Shown piece after piece: positions 7,274 through 13,404 of a stretch of 19,566 nucleotides of DNA. The position numbers were made by a program, and so were the translations under genes. This stretch comes from CAYUUW01 sp964448005 (GTDB taxonomy: Bacteria; Patescibacteriota; Gracilibacteria; UM-FILTER-43-11), in contig CAYUUW010000025.1 of assembly GCA_964448005.1 (NCBI GenBank), positions 1-19,566 on the forward strand, given 5' to 3'. The notes beneath the pieces are model-generated. The model was not told the DNA's origin and did no database searches. It saw only the letters and a list, made by a program, of their open reading frames with translations. How positions within the stretch are numbered: the first letter of the stretch is position 1; the number at the start of each line of letters is the position of its first letter.

Positions 7274-8167
7274 ATGCCCGATTGCCCCAAGCTCGGACGC
7301 CTCAGATCCCTTTTGGTAGAGGGACAAATCAGCCTGAAAAGCCCGGCCGGCCCTCCGCCGGAGGCGCAGGAAGCCATCCAGGAGGCCTTGCAGGGCCACA
7401 TGACCGCCCTGCGCGGGGAATTCGGCCGCACGCTGGGCAGGCAGGGAGATGCCCTCAGCTACCGGAGGGCTTTGGGCAGGGGCCTGGAAAGGGTGGGCAA
7501 AGCCAGCCATCGGGGGGCAAAAAGCGGCCTGATCGCTCCCGGGGAAGAGATGGCTGCGGAGGATTTCGCCGTGGCGGCGAAGGAGTTCCGGAGAATGATC
7601 GACCTCATCAGCCGGTACCATCAGGGTCGGCCGGGCTCCAATTTCGGCTGGGCGGCGAATCTGCTGCCCTACCACAGTCCAGAATCGCTGGAGCAGGATC
7701 TGGAAAGGTTTTCCGGGCTCCCTCCCTCCACGGTCTTCCAGGCCCTCTGCTCGCACCGCCTCAACCCTGCGGGAGCCCTGGAAAGCTTTTTGGTCCGCCT
7801 GCGGGAGGACCTTTCCGACCGCGGCCTGCAAGCCATGATCGAGGCGAAGGGCTTTCGGCTTAGGGAAGGCGAGCTGGAGAGCCTTTTTGCCCCATGGGTG
7901 AGGGAGAGGCTGGCATGGCACAACGGGGGCGATCTGCCTTCGGCGGCATCCAGGGTGATGGCCAATGCTCGGCTGCTGACAAAGGATAGGATCCGGCAAG
8001 CCTGCCAGAGAGCCGGGATGGAATTTTCGAATGAGGACCTGGAGGACAGGCTGCCGCCTTATGCCTTGGCTTACTTGGCTGTCAAATTCCCTGTGGATCC
8101 CATGGAGGCCTGCCTGCGCTTTTTGAGGGGGGAAATCAAGATCGGAGGCGTGGCGGTTGGGCAATGA
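7274..8167 (+). CDS. hypothetical soluble protein (297 aa)
   Basis: No family is recognised. The ATG is at 7274 and the TGA at 8165-8167. The sequence is protein-like: helical, rich in Leu, Arg and Glu, with no membrane segment, and includes QEALQGHMTALRGEFGRTLG near residue 37 and FLVRLREDLSDRGLQAMIEA near 177. A Pro/Gly turn region GRPGSNFGWAANLLPYHSPE lies near residue 117. The C-terminus (PYALAYLAVKFPVDPMEACLRFL) is compact and hydrophobic. Both flanks carry the duplicated 91-bp segment (7077-7167 and 8298-8388) in direct orientation, so this gene lies between two direct repeats and could have moved or been captured with them. The opposite-strand frame is a poorer protein and is taken as a shadow. 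Confidence 0.65.
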   Translation: MPDCPKLGRLRSLLVEGQISLKSPAGPPPEAQEAIQEALQGHMTALRGEFGRTLGRQGDALSYRRALGRGLERVGKASHRGAKSGLIAPGEEMAAEDFAVAAKEFRRMIDLISRYHQGRPGSNFGWAANLLPYHSPESLEQDLERFSGLPPSTVFQALCSHRLNPAGALESFLVRLREDLSDRGLQAMIEAKGFRLREGELESLFAPWVRERLAWHNGGDLPSAASRVMANARLLTKDRIRQACQRAGMEFSNEDLEDRLPPYALAYLAVKFPVDPMEACLRFLRGEIKIGGVAVGQ

Positions 8168-8186
8168 GGGGGCATGGGGGGAAAGC

Positions 8187-8363
8187 TCAGCAGCCTATCC
8201 CGGCCACCTCTTTTGCCATCCTCTCTCCCGCCGTTATCCCAGCTGCTCCTGTTTTCATCCCGACCGGCTTGTCCTGAGCGGAGCCGAAGGAAGCGGAGGA
8301 ATCTCTTTTGATTTTCCCCTTGGACTGAGAGGAGACAGCCTTGGGCTTTTTGGCGGCAGCCAT
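8187..8363 (-). CDS. small ORF (58 aa), truncated duplicate of the DUF5671-like gene's 5' end
   Basis: An ATG at 8361-8363 on the minus strand opens a 58-codon frame ending with TGA at 8187-8189. Its first 17 residues, MAAAKKPKAVSSQSKGK, differ from the start of the DUF5671-like protein (6087-7142) by one residue, and the similarity continues in RDSSA. After codon 24 the frame runs into a GC-rich palindromic repeat (FGSAQDKP...) and unrelated sequence with no membrane helices. It is best read as a broken duplicate or a chance frame created by the duplication. Whether it is translated is unknown. Confidence 0.4.
   Translation of the reverse strand: MAAAKKPKAVSSQSKGKIKRDSSASFGSAQDKPVGMKTGAAGITAGERMAKEVAGIGC
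8257..8303. repeat. dispersed palindromic repeat, copy 3
   Basis: The stretch contains CTTGTCCTGAGCGGAGCCGA followed by AGGAAGCGGAGGAATC, the familiar TCCTGAGCG...CGAAGGA type of dispersed element. It directly abuts the second copy of the 91-bp duplication, as copy 2 abuts the first. Confidence 0.5.
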
Positions 8364-8388
8364 AGGTTTTGCTTTGCGTTGAACGGAA
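8298..8388. repeat. 91-bp duplicated segment, copy B
   Basis: Direct-repeat partner of 7077-7167, about 90% identical over 91 positions with no gaps. It carries the start codon and first codons of the 58-aa ORF at 8187-8363. The gap-free match extends across both coding and upstream sequence, so it is a DNA duplication rather than protein-level similarity. Confidence 0.9.
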
Positions 8389-8475
8389 AGCAGCGCAAAG
8401 GACAGCCCGGCCCAATTTGAAAAAAGACGGGGATTAGCCGTCCTTCGTGTTCGGGCTCGCGCGAAGCGAATACCC

Positions 8476-9348
8476 TTAACCCTGCCCCTGGCCGGAACCG
8501 AAATTGAAGGCTCGGACCTCGAAAGCCCCTGCCAAGCCCCGAACGATCCCTGCGGAATGGCTGGGATCCTGGAGGGCCATCTCCAGCCGAAGAAGGCTGC
8601 ATGCGATCTCTAGTTGCAGCCAGCCCGCATCAGCTTCAGGCTGAAGGTAGCGCGCCTGAAGGTCGCGGAGACGGGGGAAAAGCTCTTCCGCGTCCATCAC
8701 TCCCATCAGGGCCATGGCCGCCTCGAGGCGACGCTGCTCGGCCAACGAATCGCCTTCCGGAGCCTCGAGGAATTCCGTCAGCACGGGAATGGCGTCCCTG
8801 CTGCCGAACTGGGCCAGCAGCTTTGCCGCCTCCAGGCGGTAGCCCCAGCCCTCGATGAGGGCTTTCAGCTCCAAAATTCGCGTATTCTGGCCTGCTGAAC
8901 ATTCTTCTGTGCCACCGAACAGGATGATGCCGATCGTCTGCATGGGGTCGCCCTCCTGCGCTGGATGGACTAACCATAGCAGCTTGCGCTCCTTCAGTAT
9001 GCCGAGCTCCAGCCGGAGGGGCTTTTGGAAAGTAAAAGGTTGAACTTCCCCCTCAGGATGAGAAGGGTTCTCGTCTGCCGGGTAGCCAATGAGTCGCACT
9101 TTAACGACTCGGAGGCCATTCTTCGATGCCCTTTCAGGATCAATTTTCACGTCATGAACCCAAAAGTGGGTGTATTCCACGCTTGCCTTGCCTTTCTTCT
9201 GTCTGCGGACAGGGTTTTTGCCTTCGCTTCGCCTCCGGACCGTCCGGAAGCTTGCCGAAAGGCAGAAGAGTGCCCGCAGCCCGGTGGATGGAAGGAGCAG
9301 GGGCTTATTTTGAACAAAAGTTAGGATGCTGTCAAATTTTCCTCTCAC
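8476..9348 (-). CDS. hypothetical protein with HEAT-like helical repeats
   Basis: The 290-codon frame opens with GTG at 9348 and ends at 8476. Residues about 168-260 look like HEAT-type repeats: LEAAKLLAQFGSRDAIPVL, a connecting acidic segment, then LEAAMALMGVMDAEELFPRL. This suggests a protein-interaction scaffold. The middle part (VEYTHFWVHDVKIDPERASK, LRLELGILKERKLLWLVHPA) looks like a beta-rich domain I cannot name. The first 56 residues are compositionally odd, and an internal GTG at 9180 (VEYTHFW...) may be the true start. The frame opens only 19 bp beyond the distal end of the CRISPR array and runs in the same direction, so array read-through could reach it. A CRISPR role is not supported. 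Confidence 0.6.
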   Translation of the reverse strand: MRGKFDSILTFVQNKPLLLPSTGLRALFCLSASFRTVRRRSEGKNPVRRQKKGKASVEYTHFWVHDVKIDPERASKNGLRVVKVRLIGYPADENPSHPEGEVQPFTFQKPLRLELGILKERKLLWLVHPAQEGDPMQTIGIILFGGTEECSAGQNTRILELKALIEGWGYRLEAAKLLAQFGSRDAIPVLTEFLEAPEGDSLAEQRRLEAAMALMGVMDAEELFPRLRDLQARYLQPEADAGWLQLEIACSLLRLEMALQDPSHSAGIVRGLAGAFEVRAFNFGSGQGQG

Positions 9349-9367
9349 GCCAAATATAATCTGAAAC

Positions 9368-9403
9368 TAGCCCAAAAGTAGAAATCAGGTGGTCGTTTTA
9401 GAG
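9368..9403 (-). repeat. degenerate leader-distal terminal repeat
   Basis: The last repeat in transcription order keeps the first 30 bases, but five of its final six bases differ (TAGCCC on the plus strand in place of ATCTAC). The changes fall in the 3' arm of the crRNA hairpin (GTAGAT becomes GGGCTA), which removes the Cas12a-recognised stem. This is the expected decay at the oldest end and fixes array polarity. Confidence 0.9.
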
Positions 9404-10779
9404 GAGGACGATCAGGCCAAGGGGCATCAATCTACAAAAGTAGAAATCAGGTGGTCGTTTTAGAGACACGAACGGAATTGTAGCGGAAAAATCTACAAAA
9501 GTAGAAATCAGGTGGTCGTTTTAGAGTGGCAGAAGACAGCCTTTAAGCAGCTCAGATCTACAAAAGTAGAAATCAGGTGGTCGTTTTAGAGGATTGAATC
9601 GGTCATTTTATTGGCGCATCTACAAAAGTAGAAATCAGGTGGTCGTTTTAGAGAAGGTATGGGCCACAGTAAAGGACGAGATCTACAAAAGTAGAAATCA
9701 GGTGGTCGTTTTAGAGTGTTTCAGTAGCTTCGTTTCCATATATCTACAAAAGTAGAAATCAGGTGGTCGTTTTAGAGCCTGCCGGGTTCGGTCTCTGTTC
9801 TGGATCTACAAAAGTAGAAATCAGGTGGTCGTTTTAGAGTCTGAATGCTGTCCCGGTCCTATTTGCCATCTACAAAAGTAGAAATCAGGTGGTCGTTTTA
9901 GAGTGGAAAATGGGATTGATGTGGGGAGAGATCTACAAAAGTAGAAATCAGGTGGTCGTTTTAGAGCACCTATATCTCCATACCCGGCCCATGTATCTAC
10001 AAAAGTAGAAATCAGGTGGTCGTTTTAGAGCTGAATAACCCATTATTGCCATGGAATCTACAAAAGTAGAAATCAGGTGGTCGTTTTAGAGATTCCCATC
10101 AATCAGGCTTTGCTTGAATCTACAAAAGTAGAAATCAGGTGGTCGTTTTAGAGCTGGCTGCCGAGCTGGCCAGGCTTTAATCTACAAAAGTAGAAATCAG
10201 GTGGTCGTTTTAGAGCTGTCCGGCTGCTGCTTCGAGAGAACATCTACAAAAGTAGAAATCAGGTGGTCGTTTTAGAGTCTTTTATGATATTTGTTTTTTT
10301 GACAGATCTACAAAAGTAGAAATCAGGTGGTCGTTTTAGAGCGGAGCTTCTTTGATGGACAGCTAACATCTACAAAAGTAGAAATCAGGTGGTCGTTTTA
10401 GAGGCTGGACAAGCTTGAGAAGGACGTTGTATCTACAAAAGTAGAAATCAGGTGGTCGTTTTAGAGCCCCAGAAGGGCCTGATGTTCAAGAGGAATCTAC
10501 AAAAGTAGAAATCAGGTGGTCGTTTTAGAGATAGACCCCCTCACTTGTTATGCACCCATCTACAAAAGTAGAAATCAGGTGGTCGTTTTAGAGCAATTAA
10601 CCGCAATTCTGTCATGAATATCTACAAAAGTAGAAATCAGGTGGTCGTTTTAGAGCGGCTGCTTTCCCTGGTACGGCATCGGATCTACAAAAGTAGAAAT
10701 CAGGTGGTCGTTTTAGAGGTACGAATCAATCATATAACCAACCATCTACAAAAGTAGAAATCAGGTGGTCGTTTTAGAG
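9368..10779 (-). CRISPR. type V-A (Cas12a) CRISPR array, 23 repeats and 22 spacers
   Basis: 36-bp repeats start at 9368 (degenerate), 9430, 9491, 9556, 9618, 9681, 9742, 9804, 9868, 9931, 9995, 10056, 10118, 10180, 10242, 10306, 10368, 10431, 10495, 10558, 10620, 10683 and 10744. The 22 full repeats appear identical. Spacers are 25-29 bp. Read on the minus strand the repeat begins CTCTAAAACGACCACCTG and ends TTTCTACTTTTGTAGAT, the Cas12a hairpin (stem TCTAC/GTAGA, loop TTTT), so crRNAs are transcribed leftward from the leader at 10780-10957, next to cas2. The new-spacer end is therefore 10779. No spacer clearly matches the rest of the window by eye, but this was not exhaustive. Confidence 0.98.
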
Positions 10780-10796
10780 GGCAAACATATTGGACG

Positions 10797-10850
10797 CAAG
10801 CCAAAAAGATGCAAATCCCTCGACTGCGCTCGGGACGACTTTTTGGCTTG
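10797..10850. repeat. 54-bp inverted-repeat element with REP-like core in the leader
   Basis: A 12-bp perfect inverted repeat, CAAGCCAAAAAG (10797-10808) and CTTTTTGGCTTG (10839-10850), encloses a 30-bp interior containing TCCCTCGACTGCGCTCGGGA. The interior is the common dispersed palindrome type seen elsewhere in the window. No target-site duplication is obvious. It begins 17 bp from the first repeat. Confidence 0.8.
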
Positions 10851-10858
10851 AATCCATG

Positions 10859-10881
10859 CCTCGGAAAAATAAAGACCGAGG
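10859..10881. other. stem-loop in the CRISPR leader
   Basis: CCTCGG (10859-10864) and CCGAGG (10876-10881) are perfect inverted repeats with an 11-nt A-rich loop. On the plus strand a T-rich stretch (GTTTTTT) follows some 10 nt later, but no plus-strand gene ends here. Function is unknown. Confidence 0.5.
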
Positions 10882-10957
10882 TTTGGGCGTTTTTTGGCGA
10901 TTTACTCTAAAAACAAGCATTATGACTTGTACTTTAAGCTTTAATTTAAAGGAGCGC

Positions 10958-11236
10958 TTAGAAGAAAATGACTTCCTTCTCCTCATGCGCATGCGAGCCG
11001 TAGCGACAGGTTCGCTTTTTGCAGCCTTCGCAGACATTGAAGATCAGCACGCTGTCTACATCGCTGAAATGAGGTTTGTACCGCAATTCTACCTCACTCA
11101 TGATATTTTTCAAGATCCGGGCGCTGTTTTTCACCTCGAAAACGGAATACTGAATCCGCCGGCCGAATTTTTGAAGAAATTTGGAAAACTTGGTGCGCAG
11201 CTTGTCGTTCTCAAAATCGTAGGTCACCAGCAGCAT
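10958..11236 (-). CDS. cas2: CRISPR-associated endonuclease Cas2
   Basis: A 92-aa protein with the Cas2 ferredoxin-like beginning, MLLVTYDFENDKLRTKF, including the conserved first-strand aspartate (Asp7), and the second-strand segment FGRRIQYSVFEVKNSARIL. Cas2 dimers bridge two Cas1 dimers in the spacer-acquisition complex; nuclease activity is not needed for that role. It starts 10 nt after the cas1 stop and ends 178 nt before the array, so it is translated from the cas4-cas1-cas2 transcript. The C-terminal tail carries CEGCKKRTC and a basic HAHEEK segment; the two extra CxxC-like cysteines are unusual but may be incidental. Confidence 0.95.
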   Translation of the reverse strand: MLLVTYDFENDKLRTKFSKFLQKFGRRIQYSVFEVKNSARILKNIMSEVELRYKPHFSDVDSVLIFNVCEGCKKRTCRYGSHAHEEKEVIFF

Positions 11237-11246
11237 GGCCAGAGGG

Positions 11247-12200
11247 TTAATTGGATAGTTTGAAGAAAGGCATTTCTTCCTTTTCGTTGATCAGAGCGTA
11301 GTAAAAGCTTCGGGCATAATCGAAAATATCCTCCTTGTGGTCCATCAGGGTTTCCGTGAAGATCTTGAGATATTTCCCCTGCTTGTCGTAAGGCAAAAAC
11401 ACCTTGTCCTTTTGGGCCTTGAAATCCTTGGCATCGAATTGCTTCAGGTGATGCATCTTCACGATCGACGCATCGATGAGGCAGCGGAACGGCTCGATCA
11501 TGTCGCAGGCCAGGGATTTTCGCTGGAAAAAGAGCGTGTGGTAAAAGCCCTTGTACACATCAAAGCCGTAGAGCCTTAGGATCGAGTCCATGAAGTTCAG
11601 CAGCAGCGTGTAGCCAATGTCCATCAATACATTCGTCGGGTCGGGCTTGGCCCGGGGCATGCGTCGGTACCAGTCGAACTCTTTGAAATAGTTTTGGAAA
11701 TAATTTTTGGTGTGACTGCCCTCCAGGCCCAAAAGGGTTTTTGCGTCCTGGGCCGCGTCGATCTTTTCGGACGAGGCTTTGTAGAGCTTGATGGGAGTCT
11801 TGATTTTGCCCGCCCGGGAAAGGAGCATGAACTGGTTGTGAACCTTGTTCTTGATCAGATTCTTGGCCAGCTCCAGATCGCTGGTCAGCGAATATTGACG
11901 TTGGCGCAGGAGCGTGTTCCCCTCCGCCCCTACGCCCATATTGGCGTAAACCTCAAAGTTGTTCTTGGTCAGAACCACGGAAATGCCGTACTTCATGCAA
12001 TTCTGAATCAGCCGCGAGGTGATGCTGCATTCCCCGTAAATGAAGACCGCCAGGATCTTGTGGCACGAGAGCTGATTGACCGGCTTGCCATCCTGAAAGA
12101 GACGAATGTTGTCGTTCCAGAACTTGAGTTTGCTCTCCATGTCTTTGTCGCCAAAGACGAAAAGGATCTTTTTTTCTTTGAAATCAGGAAGCGAAAGCAT
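11247..12200 (-). CDS. cas1: CRISPR-associated integrase Cas1
   Basis: A 317-aa Cas1, the integrase that inserts prespacers at the leader-repeat junction. The N-terminal beta domain covers about residues 1-90 and the helical catalytic domain the rest. The metal-binding active site is intact: Glu160 in LLGLEGSHTKNYF, His221 in GFYHTLFFQRKSL and Asp233/Glu236 in ACDMIEPFR. Length is normal for a stand-alone Cas1, so it is neither truncated nor fused to Cas4 or a reverse transcriptase. It lies 9 nt after cas4 and 10 nt before cas2, a tight operon. No strong Shine-Dalgarno precedes the ATG, and translational coupling to cas4 is likely. Confidence 0.97.
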   Translation of the reverse strand: MLSLPDFKEKKILFVFGDKDMESKLKFWNDNIRLFQDGKPVNQLSCHKILAVFIYGECSITSRLIQNCMKYGISVVLTKNNFEVYANMGVGAEGNTLLRQRQYSLTSDLELAKNLIKNKVHNQFMLLSRAGKIKTPIKLYKASSEKIDAAQDAKTLLGLEGSHTKNYFQNYFKEFDWYRRMPRAKPDPTNVLMDIGYTLLLNFMDSILRLYGFDVYKGFYHTLFFQRKSLACDMIEPFRCLIDASIVKMHHLKQFDAKDFKAQKDKVFLPYDKQGKYLKIFTETLMDHKEDIFDYARSFYYALINEKEEMPFFKLSN

Positions 12201-12209
12201 GGGGTGAAA

Positions 12210-12752
12210 TTAGTGGCAAAGGGGTTTGTAAATGCAGCGGTTGCATTTTTCGGGATTGTCGATGACGGGGAATTGGGACACGTCGAAGGAGCGAATCTGC
12301 TCAATCACTTCCTCAAAGCGCCCCAGCTCCTCGCCTTCGGGCAGGGGGATGGGGTAACGCTTGTTGTCCGCCAACGAATGGATGAATAGCTTTTTGACAG
12401 GGTGGCCCATTTCGATGAGGCAGAGCATTTGCGCATAGAGCTGGTAGCGGTAGCCATCGTAGATTTTGGCGACTTTGGTTTTGCGCTCGATCAGGGCTTG
12501 CTCGTCCCGGTCGTAAATGTCGATCTTGCCGGCCAGGCCGTACTGTTCGCTATAAACTTCGGCTCCCTGCCAGTAGCGCTTGGCGGTGGAGTATTCGCTT
12601 TTTTCGATATTCTCGTGCTTGATTTTGCCGACCAGTTGAGGCGTTTCGTGGTAGACTTTTTGGTGGAACTGCTCGTAGACGGCGTGAAAGTAGATGGAGC
12701 GAGGGCAGAAGATGAAGTCGTTGATTTTGGAGATTTGAATGTAGGCCTCCAC
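12210..12752 (-). CDS. cas4: CRISPR-associated Fe-S exonuclease Cas4
   Basis: A 180-aa Cas4 of the RecB-like nuclease family, which trims prespacers and helps choose them by PAM before Cas1-Cas2 integration. Four cysteines for a 4Fe-4S cluster are present: Cys16 (FCPRS) and Cys170, Cys173 and Cys179 at the C-terminus. Nuclease residues are His46, Asp78 in GKID, Glu89 and Lys91 in ERK, and Gln104 in YRYQLYAQ. The start is a GTG at 12752, and the N-terminus (ISKINDFIFCPRSIYFHA) agrees with the family. A good promoter (12776-12804) lies just upstream, so cas4-cas1-cas2 form their own transcript, separate from cas12a. Confidence 0.96.
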   Translation of the reverse strand: MEAYIQISKINDFIFCPRSIYFHAVYEQFHQKVYHETPQLVGKIKHENIEKSEYSTAKRYWQGAEVYSEQYGLAGKIDIYDRDEQALIERKTKVAKIYDGYRYQLYAQMLCLIEMGHPVKKLFIHSLADNKRYPIPLPEGEELGRFEEVIEQIRSFDVSQFPVIDNPEKCNRCIYKPLCH

Positions 12753-12775
12753 TGGACTAAATTTTAAAGTATTTT

Positions 12776-12804
12776 ATTATATATTATTTGGGCGAAAAAC
12801 GCAA
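12776..12804 (-). promoter_or_regulatory. promoter for cas4-cas1-cas2
   Basis: On the minus strand TTGCGT (12804-12799) and TATAAT (12781-12776) are spaced by 17 bp in AT-rich DNA, with transcription expected to start near 12769, about 17 nt before the cas4 GTG. The perfect -10 box makes this convincing. Confidence 0.7.
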
Positions 12805-12825
12805 CATCAAAAACCCATCCTCCGA

Positions 12826-12853
12826 TTGACTTTTGGATGTCAAAGCGTATAAT
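12826..12853 (+). promoter_or_regulatory. plus-strand sigma70-type promoter inside the cas locus
   Basis: TTGACT (12826-12831) and TATAAT (12848-12853) are 16 bp apart, one mismatch from full consensus. It points away from cas4, divergent from the promoter at 12776-12804, and there is no plus-strand protein gene downstream. Start of transcription would be about 12860. Confidence 0.6.
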
Positions 12854-12859
12854 TGAGTT

Positions 12860-12968
12860 ACATTGGAGTACACGATCCAGGTCTCCCTTTGTTGGAATAA
12901 ACGCCCCTGGAAAGGAGAAACAATTCCAAAGTCTTGCGCCCCGTTAGCTAGGGGGGGGAGGCTTTTTT
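12860..12968 (+). ncRNA. putative small structured RNA in the cas locus
   Basis: A near-consensus promoter (12826-12853) and an intrinsic terminator with a T6 run (12931-12968) bracket about 109 nt without a meaningful reading frame. Internal pairing is possible in more than one way: TTGGAAT (12893-12899) with ATTCCAA (12923-12929), or TCCAGG (12876-12881) with CCTGGA (12906-12911) together with TCTCC (12882-12886) and GGAGA (12914-12918). A CCT-GGAA-AGG tetraloop hairpin is visible at 12906-12915. I see no Cas12a hairpin or anti-repeat in it, so it is not an obvious crRNA mimic or tracrRNA. It does not match 4.5S or tmRNA as I know them. Identity unknown; transcription is inferred from promoter and terminator only. 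Confidence 0.42.
12931..12968 (+). terminator. intrinsic terminator of the putative small RNA
   Basis: GTCTTGCGCCCC (12931-12942) can pair with the G-rich strand ending GGGGAGGC (12955-12962), allowing two G-U pairs, one bulge and one mismatch. The loop is about GTTAGCTAG, and TTTTTT (12963-12968) follows immediately. It only works on the plus strand, as the opposite strand has no T-run after the stem. Confidence 0.6.
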
Positions 12969-13335
12969 AATTTTGATAGTAAGTGGAAACTAAAAAAAGT
13001 TTCTTATCTTTTTTAATGGCTTCTTCTCTTAAATGAATGAAGACTTTTTTACCTTCAGCAGAAAGGCCAATAAATTCATATTCTTTGAATCCATTATAAT
13101 TTCTTTGTTGCACGTGCGCTGATTTCTTTAGAATATCTATTCCTACTAAAAAGCATTCTAAGCGATTTCTGGCATCTTTTCTTTTGGTGATTACTTCAGG
13201 TAGCTTATCGAGAAATACCCTTCTTCCTTTAAGTCCTTTGCATTTTATATAGGAATGGATTTCTAGAAAGTCATTCAGGTACTTCTTGAGTGTGGCTGTG
13301 TTTTTTAGCAGTAAAGATTGCTTGGATTGATACAT
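12967..13335 (-). CDS. unrecognised small basic protein between cas12a and cas4 (122 aa)
   Basis: The frame reads like a genuine protein: an N-terminal helical, Lys-rich half (LLLKNTATLKKYLNDFLEIHSYIKCKGLKGRR) and a C-terminal half that looks like alternating strands, with ILKKSAHVQQRNYNGFKEYE, then KKVFIHLREE and KLFLVSTYYQN. The second half faintly resembles compact RelE/barnase-like nuclease folds (His, Arg and Tyr near a beta-sheet), but that is only an impression. The DNA is AT-rich (roughly one-third GC), unlike most of cas12a. The first ATG is at 13335. The same frame is open for 23 codons further upstream, right up to the cas12a TAG, without another usual start codon. It is co-directional with cas12a (69 nt gap) and probably on its transcript. 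Confidence 0.6.
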   Translation of the reverse strand: MYQSKQSLLLKNTATLKKYLNDFLEIHSYIKCKGLKGRRVFLDKLPEVITKRKDARNRLECFLVGIDILKKSAHVQQRNYNGFKEYEFIGLSAEGKKVFIHLREEAIKKDKKLFLVSTYYQN

Positions 13336-13404
13336 TTGTTCGTCTGATTCAAAAAATTCAACGATATTACTTAAATTCTCTTTTATCTTTAAAGGAGTCT
13401 CATT

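Larger units (their letters stand above)
10780..10957 (-). promoter_or_regulatory. CRISPR leader region
   Basis: The 178 bp between the cas2 stop (10958) and the first repeat should hold the leader and the integration-proximal signals. It has two inverted-repeat structures (10797-10850 and 10859-10881) and an AT-rich part near 10900-10955. I see no unambiguous consensus promoter here, so the array may be served by the cas4-cas1-cas2 promoter at 12776-12804 or by a divergent local one. Confidence 0.7.

Noticed and set aside
6147..7319. 390-codon plus-strand frame opposite the DUF5671-like gene
   Set aside because: His/Gln/Gly-rich composition without recognisable domains; the minus strand has clean transmembrane helices.
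7172..8164. 330-codon minus-strand frame opposite the 297-aa hypothetical gene
   Set aside because: Rich in Pro, His, Gln and Arg without secondary-structure periodicity, whereas the plus-strand frame has normal helical composition.
12931..12962. tRNA 5'-end-like string GCGCCCCGTTAGCTAG
   Set aside because: It looks briefly like a tRNA acceptor/D-arm start, but no anticodon arm, T arm or CCA-side acceptor follows; it is better explained as a terminator stem.
12860..12968. tracrRNA or crRNA mimic for Cas12a
   Set aside because: No match to the repeat, its complement, or the TCTAC/GTAGA hairpin could be seen in the interval, and Cas12a does not use a tracrRNA.
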